Shown: positions 1 to 11,099 of the stretch, in pieces | Layout of the letters: each line of letters starts with the position of its first letter | Numbering within the stretch: position 1 is the first letter of the stretch | NCBI GenBank assembly: GCA_023634235.1 | Contig: JAMKCF010000064.1 | Location: forward strand, 62,001-126,000 | DNA length: 64,000 nt | Direction: 5' to 3' | DNA from: Pisaster brevispinus | Lineage: Eukaryota; Echinodermata; Asteroidea; Forcipulatida; Asteriidae | Position numbers and translations under genes: made by a program | Notes under the pieces: model-generated | What the model saw: only the letters and a program-made list of their open reading frames with translations | Database searches by the model: none | Told to the model about the DNA's origin: nothing

Positions 1-76
1 AATAAATTTGAAAGTCTACCTGAAATTCTCACTGATTATGTTCCCTATTAGGCTGAATCTAATTCTGATTGTTGTA

Positions 77-208
77 CAAAATCTCTCTGATTGCAAGATG
101 CAAATGTTGGCAGCTCTTGGTCAGGCCCCCTGTGACTCGAACCAAAATCTCTCTGATTGCAAGATGCAAATGTAGGAAGCTCTTGGTCAGGCCCCCTCTG
201 ACCCGGAA
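77..208. repeat. 66-bp tandem duplication
   Basis: Two adjacent copies begin at 77 and 143 (period 66) and share the segment from CAAAATCTCTCTG through TCAGGCCCCCT with a few substitutions. The open frame on the minus strand through it repeats the same residues and is explained by the duplication. No function is visible. Confidence 0.8.
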
Positions 209-1674
209 TTGAGTCAATTCTGACCGAGATGTTCTAAGAGTGAGCAAATTAGTCTGGTCCCACTTTGGTATGAGGATATCTATTATTATTGCAAGCAGGG
301 AACGTGACAAAGAAGGAGGCAGCAGTGCATTAAAGGTCTACAGAGATTCATTGATTTTCATGTTTTAGATGAAGGCATCACATCTCATAAAGAATACAAA
401 ACGTTTTACTTGGTTTTCTATTGACTCATAGATATTTGTCACTAATTACACATTTTATCATGAGTTGGCAACTCATAAAAAAGTTAAATCTTCGAGTATT
501 TGTTTAATAAGTTTAGTTGTAAGGTCAGTGGGGAAAAGGATGCCTGGATTGAATCATGCAAACCTCAATGGAAGTCAAAATAGGATTCTAAAAACAGTGA
601 AACCAATCTTCTCTCTCTCAATATTATTTGTGAAAGTATTAAATCTTGTTATACTTTAACACATTTTAGTTATGATTGAAACCCTTATAACGAATTTCAC
701 AGTACAATGTTTTACAACTTGACACTCTGTGATGAATCACGAGGAAAACATGAACCTTCATTACTGAAAGCACTGATTAGAAAACAAACATTGTACAAAA
801 CAGTTTTATGGTCAAATGATGGTTTAACCTAAATCACTTCAGTGTGGTGTGTGTTTCTAATTCATATCCAGCTTATAATGTGTGACATGTGGCTTTGTGT
901 ATCTTTCTTCAGTGAAATAAAGGAAAACAAATTGTGTCTTTGTGTGTTTTTTGTTGTGAAATAAAAGAAAATAAATTGTACTTGTGTGTCTTCCCCCCCC
1001 CCCCACGTGGATTAGATTAAACCTGCATTGTAATGTGTTTGCAGTGCAGACCTTTCACTCACAGTCAGCAGCCATCTTGTACTTCAATATTAGACAAGTT
1101 TGTAACATAAGTAGGACACGCAGAGCACAGTGTATTTCAAAGCAATATAACGGGCAACTTAATGAAACATTTTAAAAATGGTCAACACTCTTTATCAAGC
1201 GCTGCCGTTTGCAAAACGAACAATTTAACTGAATGAAAGTCAAGTACAAGACCAATTTGCAGTTAGAGGATACTGGAACAAGTTTGCATTGAGTGGGCTC
1301 AACAAGTGTCAATAAAAGATAGCAAAAAGGGGTGAAATGCTTGAACATAAAATGAAGGTAGAACAAAAGGTAGTACAACCCTAGAGGGAGTATCATCTGA
1401 AACAAAACAATCCAATACCTCATTGATTGAACTGGTTTATAACAACTGAATATCATTCTCGGAAGCAATTAATTTGACCAAAAATGTCAGTGTAAAAAAA
1501 AGGTGAGATTCATTTGTTGGGGAGCCTTGGATTACAACTTGGGTTGTGGTAGGGAAGGGTGTTAGGGTCTCGTCCTGGGGTGACGTCGGGAGGGTGAGTT
1601 TAGGCATTAATTAATTGTGGTTTCAGTTGACTTCAAACTTTTCTATTTTTTTGTTTGTTATTTAATTTTCTCAG
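209..1674. other. Non-coding AT-rich stretch, no gene seen
   Basis: I see no supportable exon here. It holds an imperfect local duplication at about 911-990 (GTGAAATAAA.GAAAA twice) and a poly-C run near 993-1006. The final 40 bases form a long pyrimidine-rich tract leading to the splice acceptor at 1673-1674. Confidence 0.5.
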
Positions 1675-1715
1675 CCGGCTCAAGTAAGCGTCTTCAATCT
1701 AGTACCCCTGAAAAG
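1675..1715 (+). CDS. Candidate 41-nt microexon of unidentified host gene
   Basis: A 41-nt segment sits between a strong acceptor (pyrimidine tract ending TTTTCTCAG) and a consensus donor (AAAAG|GTAAGT). Read in phase 0 it gives PAQVSVFNLVPLK plus two bases. Joining it to the exon at 2736 completes a Ser codon and keeps the frame open, so the two exons are phase-compatible. I do not recognise the protein. The phase match and the quality of both splice sites are the only evidence. Reading it in phase 2 also stays open (GSSKRLQSSTPEK), so the frame is not certain. RNA from this locus would decide. Confidence 0.42.
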
Positions 1716-2735
1716 GTAAGTTTGTGTGGTTATTGCGCTCTCTATTGGTAACAAAAGGTACGGGGTTGGTTATAACTGAAGTTGCATCAACTAAGTTAAA
1801 ACAAAAATCGTTTTGGTTTTTTTCTTTTAAAAAAATTCATTTAGAGGTTTGGGAGCGCTAGATGGCGCCAGACATCCCAATTGTTTACGTAAATCTGAGC
1901 ATGCGCATTTCCTGCGTGCGCGTTTACAGAAAGGTACATTTTTCAAACTTGTTTACGTAGTTTTTCACAATAACTTGGTCCCTTTTTTCAACTGTTCCAG
2001 GCCACTATACTTTCCTCCAAAAAGTCAACCAATTATTTACTATCGTCGTACACGCATGACCACAAAATTTATAAAACTTTCAGAACAATTTGGCACCTCT
2101 AGATGCCATTCATAATACATTGCATTCCAAAGTCATCAAGACGAAATGGTGATGCCCGTCGGGTTTCACTGTTCAGCCATTGTGTTTGTATCATTTCAAA
2201 CCAACACAACCAAAGCGAGGCTGGAAGGGAAAACGTAATTGTGATTATCATTAATTGTCATGATCAAAGAGTTACTATGAATCTCCTTTACCATCCTCTC
2301 TCGACTTGGCTAATGTTTCGCAACACCTATAACACCCCCGTTACAAAAAAAATTCACTGCACATTATTTTTTGTTACCTTGCTTTTTATTTACTATTTTT
2401 ATTTTGTTATAGCCTAGCCTTAGCCTTACCCAAAAATAAAACGTTACTCCACAAAAATCAACAGAATGAATGTACAACAAATCAATGTAGTTAACTATTT
2501 ATGTCAATAAATTGGCTCATCTAATATTTATTTATTTTTTTTTAATTGGTGGTCGTATTAGCCATTCTCCTTGGCCGCTCGCATCCCCTACAAAAACGTC
2601 ACAATAAAAAATAAAAAAACGAAAACGAAAAAGAAAACAAACGAAGACAAAGTGAGAGACCATGAGATGAGCAGATCCAGCATTATTCTGAGGCTGATTT
2701 GACTGTCTTTGTTTTTGTATTTCGATCTTTGACAG

Positions 2736-2882
2736 CTCTGTGTACACAAATCCCGTTGAAGATACTTTTGTTGGGCATCATTCGGAGTATCCCAACTTGC
2801 TGGTCATTTCCGGTCTGAAGATGGCACAAAGTGGCCCCAAAAGCCTGATTTTCGAATGGAGAAATACCAAAGGAAGAGTCAG
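2736..2882 (+). CDS. Candidate 147-nt exon of unidentified host gene
   Basis: The exon runs from an acceptor with a good pyrimidine tract (GATCTTTGACAG) to the donor GTCAG|GTACAAG. It is a multiple of three, entered and left in phase 2. The open frame contains VYTNPVEDTFVGHHSEYPNL followed by a segment with MAQSGPKS and FEWRNTKGR. The residue composition is balanced and unlike the repeat-driven frames nearby, which favours real coding sequence. I do not recognise a family. It pairs in phase with the microexon at 1675-1715. The next exon is not certain: the candidate at 5257 needs a different entry phase to stay open, so either an exon is missing between them or the transcript ends early there. 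Confidence 0.45.
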
Positions 2883-4314
2883 GTACAAGTTGTGTCTCTC
2901 TAGCACGCTTAGTTCAGGAGTTATTGTCAAACATATCGTAGAATATTATTTCAAACTACTTCTTGCTAGAATTGAACTCGGTCCCAAGGGTGCCTGACGG
3001 TTTTGGGGGTCAGTGTGACCCGAAATATTGTTCAAAATGACCCATAAATGGGTCGACTTAACTGACGCAGAATCCGAGCTAGAATCCAATTTTTATTTAA
3101 CAGTTTCCGAGTCGGCCAAGAAATGGATCAGGCTCCCTGGGGTTGGGGGGGGGGGGGTCAAATATGCCGGGAGTTTGCAGAGTAGTGTGATGTTATGTGC
3201 AATGGGAACGTTTGCTGTCGGGGGCTCGTGTACCAAGTGTGTGTGGTCTCAACAATTTAAGGTAGCAGGGTACATTTGTAATGTTCTTTTGTACATTTGT
3301 AATATTCGGAAACCACTGGTTATACTGGTCTTAGTTTACTTAGTGCAATAATAATAATAACAATAACAATATTGGTAAATTGCTAAATTTGTTATAGCGT
3401 TACAAAACGTGTTTACACTATTTGAAAACGAAGGCTATTAATATTACTTTAAAAAAAAAACTTAACTTGAAGTATCACTAATTTGAACTGTATGCACTTT
3501 GAATAGCCTACCTGGTTTAAATTCAACTTGGGTGGGATTTCTTATTTATAGGTAAATTGAATTATTTAAACACAGTTTACAATAGATCTTATTATGAATA
3601 GTTTTAACTTTAATAGCTTAGTGGCCATTTTTATTGTGTGGACGTTTTGTAATGACTGAGATATTCAAATATGCAAATTAGTTTCGAATAGCGCCCTCAA
3701 TTATCCTTGATTTTTAAACAGTTTACACAAATAAAACAAACAGGCATTTTGCCACAATTACAATTATTTTTAGAAAAGGGATACAAGCTCTAAGTTGTGA
3801 TTATTTCCTTCGGTATTTATTCATTTGTAATTTACGGGACAACACGGCTTTTCGGGGGTAAAGTTTGATAGCTATGTAGGACTGCAAAAGTTACCGTTAA
3901 TTTAGGACATATGAATTTCATGGAAACCGCTGCGTTTTCTTTCTAGAATTAACACTAAAAAGAAAAACTATGACATTTTGAAATCAACGGCAATAGAATA
4001 AAAATGAAAATGTCTCAAGAATAGAAAGAATGACAGGAATGCTATTTTGAAAACATCGTAGAGTTTCTGTCAATGGATTACGGTTTGTGATGATTCTTGG
4101 GGGGGGGGGTGGAATGGGGTCAGTGATTTTCGATGGGGGGAGTGGAATCGGGTTGGTGGTCTTCTTTAGAGAAACTGTTTACATTAATTATTAAGTGAGG
4201 TTGAAAAGCTAGTCGCTTTACATGAAACTGCACAGTAGTGGTAATAACATCAAACTATAGGCCTACACATATTGGCTGCAAAGTTAAAGGAGCGCATTGT
4301 TGCAGAATTTATGA
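2883..4314. other. Intron-like non-coding sequence
   Basis: AT-rich sequence with a poly-G run near 3145-3158, an ATA/ATAA microsatellite near 3348-3370 and another poly-G near 4101-4110. I see no exon with credible splice sites on both sides. Confidence 0.4.
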
Positions 4315-4762
4315 TAACGAGGTGAAAAAATCGGGACTATTCCATTTTACGAGGTAAAAACCGAGAAAAAAATGGAATAGCCGGTAACTGTTTTCTGCGA
4401 CAAGTAACGAAATGCATTCAATGTTTTATTTCTCCAAATTCCGAAATGTCTATTTTCAGACAAGTTCCGAAGACCCCTCGTGATTTGAATGCTATGATGA
4501 GGGTTGGGGTTAGGGGTAGGGGTAGGGTTAGCATAAGGGTTGAGTCGTAAGGGTTAAGTGTGGGGGTGGACAAGTTTCCGTGCCTATTTTTATTTTATTT
4601 TAAGGGATTTGTGTGTGAAAAGTACTGGTATATAAAACAAACGTTGAATGCGTTTTGTTCGTACATTGGTTTCAGATTATAACCAATCGATGAAATCTGG
4701 CTTTTCCGATTCACTCAGCTTTGCCTCGTGAAAAGGAATGTCCAGATTTTACCTCGTGTTTA
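4315..4762. mobile_element. Foldback/MITE-like element with ~50-bp imperfect terminal inverted repeats
   Basis: The left end (about 4316-4365, ACGAGGTGAAAAAATCGGGA onward) aligns with the reverse complement of the right end (about 4712-4762), sharing ACGAGGT.AAA, TC.GGAC.ATTCC and a second ACGAGG.AAA. An inner pair (GCATTCAA at about 4413, TTGAATGC at about 4647) is also inverted. A short G-rich stretch with TTAGGG-like motifs lies between the arms (about 4500-4555). No open frame is present, so this would be non-autonomous. I could not define a target duplication, and the superfamily is unknown. Confidence 0.55.
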
Positions 4763-5256
4763 TATCTAAGACCAATGCACTCAATTGCATCCAATATTCG
4801 CATATATTCCTAAATTTGGTCATCTCTGCCAAGGTTTATATAAGAATAAGAAGGACAAGAACATGATTGCATCAAAAGTTTCTGGTAGCTGTAAGTATTG
4901 TAAATTGATATAGAAAGTTTAAAATCCAAGTTGTGTCTGGATGTTTTATTTGCTTGTATCGTGTATTTGTCTGATATGTATTATGTTTTATTATTCGTCT
5001 TTGACAACAATAACATAAATTTATCAGCATTTCCCCAAATGGAAAGCAAAACAAAACGTAGATGTCTAGTTACTATTACCTTTATAATATTCTGAAGCAA
5101 CATTATTACAGCCTACCTTGTTTGTATTTTTAATCATTTTTTTCACCATCAATAAAGTGTTTTACACACAAAGATTATGGAGATATTGGTTTGGGTCCAC
5201 TAAGTAACTTTGATGGTAATAATAATGAAAAGGGGAACAGACTTTTCTTATTGCAG
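4763..5256. other. Non-coding stretch with an isolated donor-like site
   Basis: TTTATATAAG at about 4835-4844 resembles a TATA box, and TAGCT|GTAAGT at about 4890 resembles a donor, but no matching exon can be built. AATAAA occurs near 5152. Nothing else is supportable. Confidence 0.3.
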
Positions 5257-5310
5257 GAAGGAGTCTGAATCAATGTAGTCTGCTTGGAGCAGCATCCATG
5301 AAGACGCACG
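5257..5310 (+). CDS. Candidate 54-nt exon, phase 1-1
   Basis: The acceptor is TTCTTATTGCAG and the donor is weaker (CGCACG|GTAGCA). Entered in phase 1 it reads SLNQCSLLGAASMKTH and leaves one base. That base would complete an Ala codon with the exon at 19050, and the frame stays open. Entered in phase 2, as the exon at 2736 would require, it stops after RKESESM. So it is either an internal exon with a missing partner upstream, or an alternative 3' end. Neither reading gives a recognisable product. Confidence 0.3.
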
Positions 5311-5399
5311 GTAGCAAAGAACCCATTGGGGTGGGAGGGGGTGGGGACTTTAAGAACCGAGGAAAGGGTGACGATGGCGGCGTTGAGAATGTTTAGACT

Positions 5400-8300
5400 G
5401 TGGGTAAACGCGGATGACTTGAAACAATTTAGGAATGTTGGAACAAAAACTGTATGGTTAGTTGTGAAGGAAATGGTAATTTATAAGACACTCCATGATT
5501 TGGTACGGGTGATTTTGATTGATGTTCAATGTTTGTTTGCTTGTTTTTTTTACTGTGTGTAACTATGGTTAAATGTAGTATTTATAACGGAAGATGCAAG
5601 AACACTGCACTGTTCAGTTTTGGTGTAGTAAGGCTGGCTGGTAATAAAACTATTCGGTTATTATGCAGTATTAATTCAGTAAATAAGAGACTCTCCGTGA
5701 TTAGGCTGTTGGGTGTTGATAATGAATGTTTTTCCTTCTTTTCTTGTTTGAGGAAAGATGGAAACAAAAGTGTGATTTTAGTGAAGGAAAAATTAATAAG
5801 GGTGAGTGATTGATTCGTGTATGGGTGTGTTTCGGTTGGGTTGGGGTTAAGGTTATGGTTAATTTTGAAAAACAACTGCGTTTACAAACGGCTACATTCG
5901 TGAGAAAATAGTTATGACAGTAACTCCGTGATTCAGATATTGTGTTTTCAGTTGATGTTAACTTTATTAAAAAAAAAAAAAATTAAAGAAGGTTGGAAAT
6001 AAATGATTCAGTTTAAAACAGCAGTCCTAAAGGAAAGAGTAATGTCACAGTAACTCCTTGATTAGGGTGTGTGTGTGGGGGGGGGGGGGCATTCGGCAAT
6101 GAAACTCTGCCGTTGCAGGTATTATTCATGAGGTAAAGATTACTATGCACAAGAAATTTCATAATACGGGTGTTTTATGTTGGTCAATCTTCTTTTTAAA
6201 ATTGTTGGTAAAATAAAACTACGGTAACATGCTCTTTCTTTCTGTTTCTTTTTGAGGACATTTGGTAACAAAATTATGCTGTAGTACGAGCAGTAGTCAC
6301 GAATGAAAGAAAAATGTAAGTGAAACTCGTACGTGGGATGTGGGGTGTTTTCAATAGGTGTTAAAATGGAGGGTTTAAGTTTACAACAAAATATGAAACT
6401 CTGCATTTTACTAGTAGTATTCAAGAAGGAAAGAGCAGTGTACGAGTATTACTATATGGTTCGGAATGCTTGCACGCTTGTGTCTTAATGTTTAATGTTT
6501 TTTTTTATAAGATTATTTATACTAAAAGTAGTCATATGAAGTAGTGAGTAGCAATAAAAGACCGAATGATTCGGATGTGTGCAATTTTGTTTCTTGATGT
6601 TCGTTGTTTCTTTGTAAGATTGTTGTTATGATACAAATGTTTTTCTGGACGGTTGGAATAAAACTTTGTGGTTAAAAACAGCAGTCCAGGAGGAAAGAGT
6701 ATGCAAAAGAAAATCCATGATAGGGATAAGGGTGTTTTGGGTGGGTAATTTGGGGTAAGGGTTAGTGTTAGAAATAAAACTCTGCAGTTCAGAGGAAAGA
6801 GTAATGTAAAAGAAACTCTATGATAGGGATTAAGGTATTTTAGGGTCGGTTGTTTGGGGTTAGGATTAGGGTGAAGGTTAGAAATAAAACTCTGATAGGG
6901 ATTACGGTGTTTTAGGTCGGTTGTTTGGGGCTAGGGTAAGGGTGAAGTTTAGAAATAAAACTCTGAAAGGGATTAGAGTGTTTTGGGGTGGGTTATTTGG
7001 GGTTAGGGTGAGGGTTAGAAATAAAACTCTGCAGTTCAGAGGAAAGAGTCATGTAAAAGAAAAACTCTATGATAGGGATTAAGGTTGTTTGGGGTTAGGA
7101 TTAGGGTGAAGGTTAGAAATAAAACTCTGATAGGGATTAGAGTGTTTTGGGTCGGTTGTTTGGGGTTAAGGGGTAAGGGTTAGAAATAAAACTGCAGTTC
7201 AGAGGAAAGACTAATGTAAAATCAACTCTATGATAGAGATTAGGGTGTTTTGGGTGGGTTGTTTGGGGTTAGGGTTAGGGTTAGGGTTAGAAATAAAACT
7301 CTGTAGTTCAGAGGAAAGAGTCATGTAAAATAAACTCTATGATAGAGATTAGGGTGTTGTGGGTATGTTGTTTGGGGTTAGGGTTAGGGTTAGGGTTAGA
7401 AATAAAACTCTGCAGTTCGAAGGAAAGAGTCATGTAAAATAAAACTCTTTGATAGGGATTAGAGTGTTTTGGAGTGGGTTGTTTGGGGTTAGGGTTAGGG
7501 TGAAGGTTAGAAATAAAACTCTGATAGGGATTAGGGTGTTTTGGGGTGGGTTATTTGGGTTAGGTTTAGGGTTAGAATAAAAACTCTGCAGTTTTAGAGG
7601 AAAGATTAATGTAAAAGAAACTCTATGATAGAGATTATGGTGTTTTGGTCGGTTGCTTGGGGTTAGGGTTAGGTGAAGTTCCGAAATAAAACTCTGAAAG
7701 GGATTAGGGTGTTTTGGGGTGGGTTATTTGGGTTAGGTTTAGGGTTAGAAATAAAACTCTGCAGTTTAGAGGAAAGATTAATGTAAAAGAAACTCTATGA
7801 TAGAGATTATGGTGTTTTGGTCGGTTGCTTGGGGTTAGGGTTAGGTGAAGTTCCGAAATAAAACTCTGAAAGGGATTAGGGTGTTTTGGGGTGGGTTATT
7901 TGGGTTAGGTTTAGGGTTAGAAATAAAACTCTGCAGTTTAGAGGAAAGATTAATGTAAAAGAAACTCTATGATAGAGATTATGGTGTTTTGGTCGGTTGC
8001 TTGGGGTTAGGGTTAGGGTGAAGTTCCGAAATAAAACTCTGAAAGGTATTAGGGTGTTTTTGGGGTGGGTTATTTGGGTTAGGTTTAGGGTTAGAAATAA
8101 AACTCTGCAGTTCAGAGGAAAGAGTAATGTAAAATAAACTCTATGTTAGGGATTAGGGTGTTTTGGGTCAGTTGTTTGGGGTTAGGGTTAGGGTGAAGTT
8201 CAGAAATAAAACTCTGCAGTTAAGAGGCAAAGAGTATGGTAAAAGAATCTTTTGATAGGGATCGAGGTATTTTGGGGTGGGTTGGTTGTGGTTAGGGTTA

Positions 8301-8426
8301 GGGTTTGGGTTTTTCACGGGACGGTTGGATATAAAACCCTGCAGTTACACACAGCATTCCAGGAGGAAAGAGTAATTACTGTAAAAGAAACTCCATAATA
8401 GGGAATGAGGTGTTTTCTGTTTGGTA
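5400..8426. repeat. Diverged satellite with embedded TTAGGG motifs
   Basis: A recurring block contains AAATAAAACTCTGCAGTT, AGAGGAAAGA.TAATGTAAAA, AACTCTATGATAGGGATTA, GGTGTTTTGGG and TTGGGGTTAGGGTTAG. Between about 7574 and 8094 three near-identical copies occur with a period of about 173 bp, each a composite of a longer and a shorter subunit. Copies become more divergent leftwards to about 5.4 kb, where only pieces such as CAGCAGTCC.AGGAAAGAGTAATG remain. The array therefore looks older at its left end and recently homogenised at the right. Open frames here are by-products. Confidence 0.85.
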
Positions 8427-8570
8427 AGGGTTAGGGTTAGGGTTAGGGTTATGGTTAGGGTTAGGGTTAGGGTTAGGGTTAGGGTAAGGTTTAGGGTTAG
8501 GGTTAGGGTTAGGGTTAGGGTTAGGGTTAGGGTTAGGTTTAGGGTTAGGGTTAGGGTAAGGTTTAGGTTT
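8427..8570. repeat. Interstitial telomere-type (TTAGGG)n array
   Basis: Roughly twenty TTAGGG units in head-to-tail order with a few variants (TTATGG, TAAGGTTTAGGG). It sits directly at the end of the satellite whose own units contain GGGTTAGGGTTAGGG. TTAGGG is the usual metazoan telomere unit. The minus-strand open frame of Asn-Pro repeats is only its translation. Confidence 0.92.
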
Positions 8571-8649
8571 TTTCGTGACGGTTAGAAAGAAAAGTAGGGT
8601 TACACGCTGTATCCATGCATGAATGGGTAATAACAAAAGACTCAATGAT

Positions 8650-10480
8650 TCGGGTGAGTGGTTTTTTTTCTTCTTTTTTTTCTAAGTGTGTTGGTATAAT
8701 AAACACAGGAGTTACACACAATAGTCATGAAGAAGAGGCACTGCTGGGTGTGGGATGTAGCACGGATTAATCTTCGGGACGGAAAGCTAGGAATTTTCTA
8801 GTGTGTGTATTTCCTTGTTAGAAGTTTGTTTCTTAGGCGGTTGATTATAAAATTCCATGTTTAACTTTTTGCATATTCGTGGAGGGAAAGGGTATTTTAA
8901 ACGCCTCAAAAGCCCCTGTTGGAATACTGGTGGATGCGGCCTAGTGTAGAAATTTGAGGATTTTGTGGAGGGGGTTACAGGGGTAAGGTAATTTATTCCT
9001 CAAAAAAAGTATATGAGTGGACTATTATAATCCTTATCAACTAAAACTCATGATTGGATGTAAAATTTTCACCAAAAATTTAAACCACCCCCTTAAATTT
9101 GGAGTTTAAAACCTCAGTTTTGCCATAAAACTTTGACCAATCCGTGTGAGGGCGCTTAAAGTGTATGGACCCTGAAGTCACCATGGGGGAAATGCTTAGA
9201 AAATACACTTATCTGTGTGAAAATGGTGACAGGGAGCCAGTCTATTTACAAACGAAGAGGGGCTTTTTATTTTTGGGTCAGTGGCAACCTAAAATTTTCC
9301 ATTTCTTCATGATTTCGTAGGCGAGTGATATTTTAAACCCATGCAATGAATACATAATCAGGTAAGGACCACGTTGGTGATTTCAAAATCAGTAAATTTG
9401 GACCCTTTGAATATCAACCCACGAATGTTCAGGCTGAGACTACAGCACTCCCACCACTAGCCCATGGCTGTCCCACACGTGCACGTGCACATGTACATTC
9501 CACCGGTGCATTGCACGGTGCCCACTTAGTGTTCTGTTGCTTGTTGGTCTACACAATGCATACAAAGCATGCACCTCCATGTTTTACTCACACAAGTTAA
9601 GGGCACTTTGATTTTTGTGCACAGCACCCAAACAAATTTGTTATCAATAGTGATTTGGTCAGAAATTAAATTAAATGGATACAATTTTAATACCATGATC
9701 CATTTAATCATTTATTTTTTTTCGGGGTGGAGATTTAGAGGAAAACTGTCTTACACATGAAACAAATCAATAAGCATTGGTTTGGTTTTTAATAATTTAT
9801 TCCAAAAAATTCCAATATGTCATAAGAAAACATACACTACTTGAACAAAGACATAACACTAGGTTTGCCCCCATTTGAGGGTAAATACAATGGATCCCCT
9901 AAACACAAAGTACAGAAATGATAATCAACAAATTAACTATTCAAATAGATACAAATAATTGAATGAATAAGTCTCAATGTGATAAATCACTGATTACATT
10001 ACATTCATACTGATATTAATCCAAAGGTGAAACAATATTATCTTCAAATTTTGACAAACTTTTTCACAGATAGTGTATTTAGTGGGGTTTTTTGTCCCGG
10101 CAAAAGTGAGATTGTACCCCCAAAAAAGAGAGACCATCCTTCATTTAGACATGGTTGGAAAGTTACACAGAATTAAAAGTGCAAAAATAGTTTAAAATAA
10201 GAATTTAAGAAATACAAAACAATCTTAAGTTTGTCATACATGTAAGAAAAACTCAACAATAGTAGCATACATATTAATAATGTAGACAAAAACCTTTAAT
10301 TTGTCATACATGAAAGGTTGTCACTAAAATACTTATCTGCATTACAATGGTTACAAAACAACAAACTTAAATAATTACAGACTAAAAAACTACCATAAAG
10401 TTAATCAGATTAAACAAACAATTAAAATAAAATAACAATCAAATAAATAAATAAACTGGAGCAGTGTGTTTGTGCGAACT
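8650..10480. other. Non-coding AT-rich stretch
   Basis: No exon or element boundary is supportable. Short alternating purine-pyrimidine sequence occurs near 9475-9500 (CACGTGCACGTGCAC). The rest is AT-rich single-copy-looking sequence. Confidence 0.4.
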
Positions 10481-10485
10481 AAGGT

Positions 10486-11045
10486 AACACTGCACCTTTA
10501 AGGTGACATCATGTGACGTAAGGTGACATTTGATGACGTCATTATAACAAGATGACGTCATTATAACAAGACGTCAAATTTTGGTTGTAACACATGCATT
10601 GGTTTCAGCTTGAATGTATAGATCTTGTAAAACTGCACCTTTAAGCAGTAACGTAACTAAGAGGGGGGGACACATGGGGAGACATGCGCACCCCCCCCCC
10701 CCAAATAATGTCAGTGACCCCCGGTCCCCCCCCCCCCCCCCCCCCCCACTTGGAACTCACCATAGATCAAGATCCAGTTTTTTTTTAAAGTGCAAGTGGA
10801 ATCTATAATTGGTTGGCCAACAGTGCTCCCCTAGAAAAAATGGTGCCACCTAAAAAATATGACATTAGTTACGCCACTGCCTGGTGATGTCACATTACAC
10901 TTGATGATGTCATTAGTACAGGCCCTCACATTTTGGATGTTACACATTCCAATTTTTTGAATATATGCAAAGTTTCAGTTTGATCCCCCCTTTTTTTCCT
11001 GTAAATAAAAAAATCTTTGAAAAGTGCACCTTTAAGGTGATGTAA
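10486..11045. repeat. Two diverged copies of a TGACGTCA-bearing repeat, split by a MITE
   Basis: The block GCACCTTTAAGGTGAC.T..TGTGACG appears at about 10493 and again, as ACCTTTAAGGTGATGTAACG, at about 11027. Both have TTTTGG.TGT.ACACAT and a GTTTCAG region in the same order. The left copy has an exact 20-bp tandem duplication containing the palindrome TGACGTCA (10533-10540 and 10553-10560), the canonical CRE/ATF site. Whether a factor binds is unknown. Confidence 0.65.
10646..10879. mobile_element. Short hAT-type MITE (234 bp)
   Basis: The ends are CAGTAACGTAACTAA and, in reverse complement of the right end, CAGTGGCGTAACTAA. CAGTGGCGTA.CTA is a widespread terminus of hAT non-autonomous elements. 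It interrupts the motif CCTTTAAGGTGATG seen intact at about 11029: the left flank ends CCTTTAAG and the right flank resumes CCTGGTGATG, consistent with a degraded target duplication. Inside are two long poly-C runs and no coding capacity. Confidence 0.7.
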
Positions 11046-11099
11046 CGTGATGCACGATGACGACATGATGCCAACATTGTAATATGAACGAGGTCTCAT

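Noticed and set aside
8376..8645. Minus-strand frame of Asn-Pro repeats
   Set aside because: It is the translation of the TTAGGG array and its variants.
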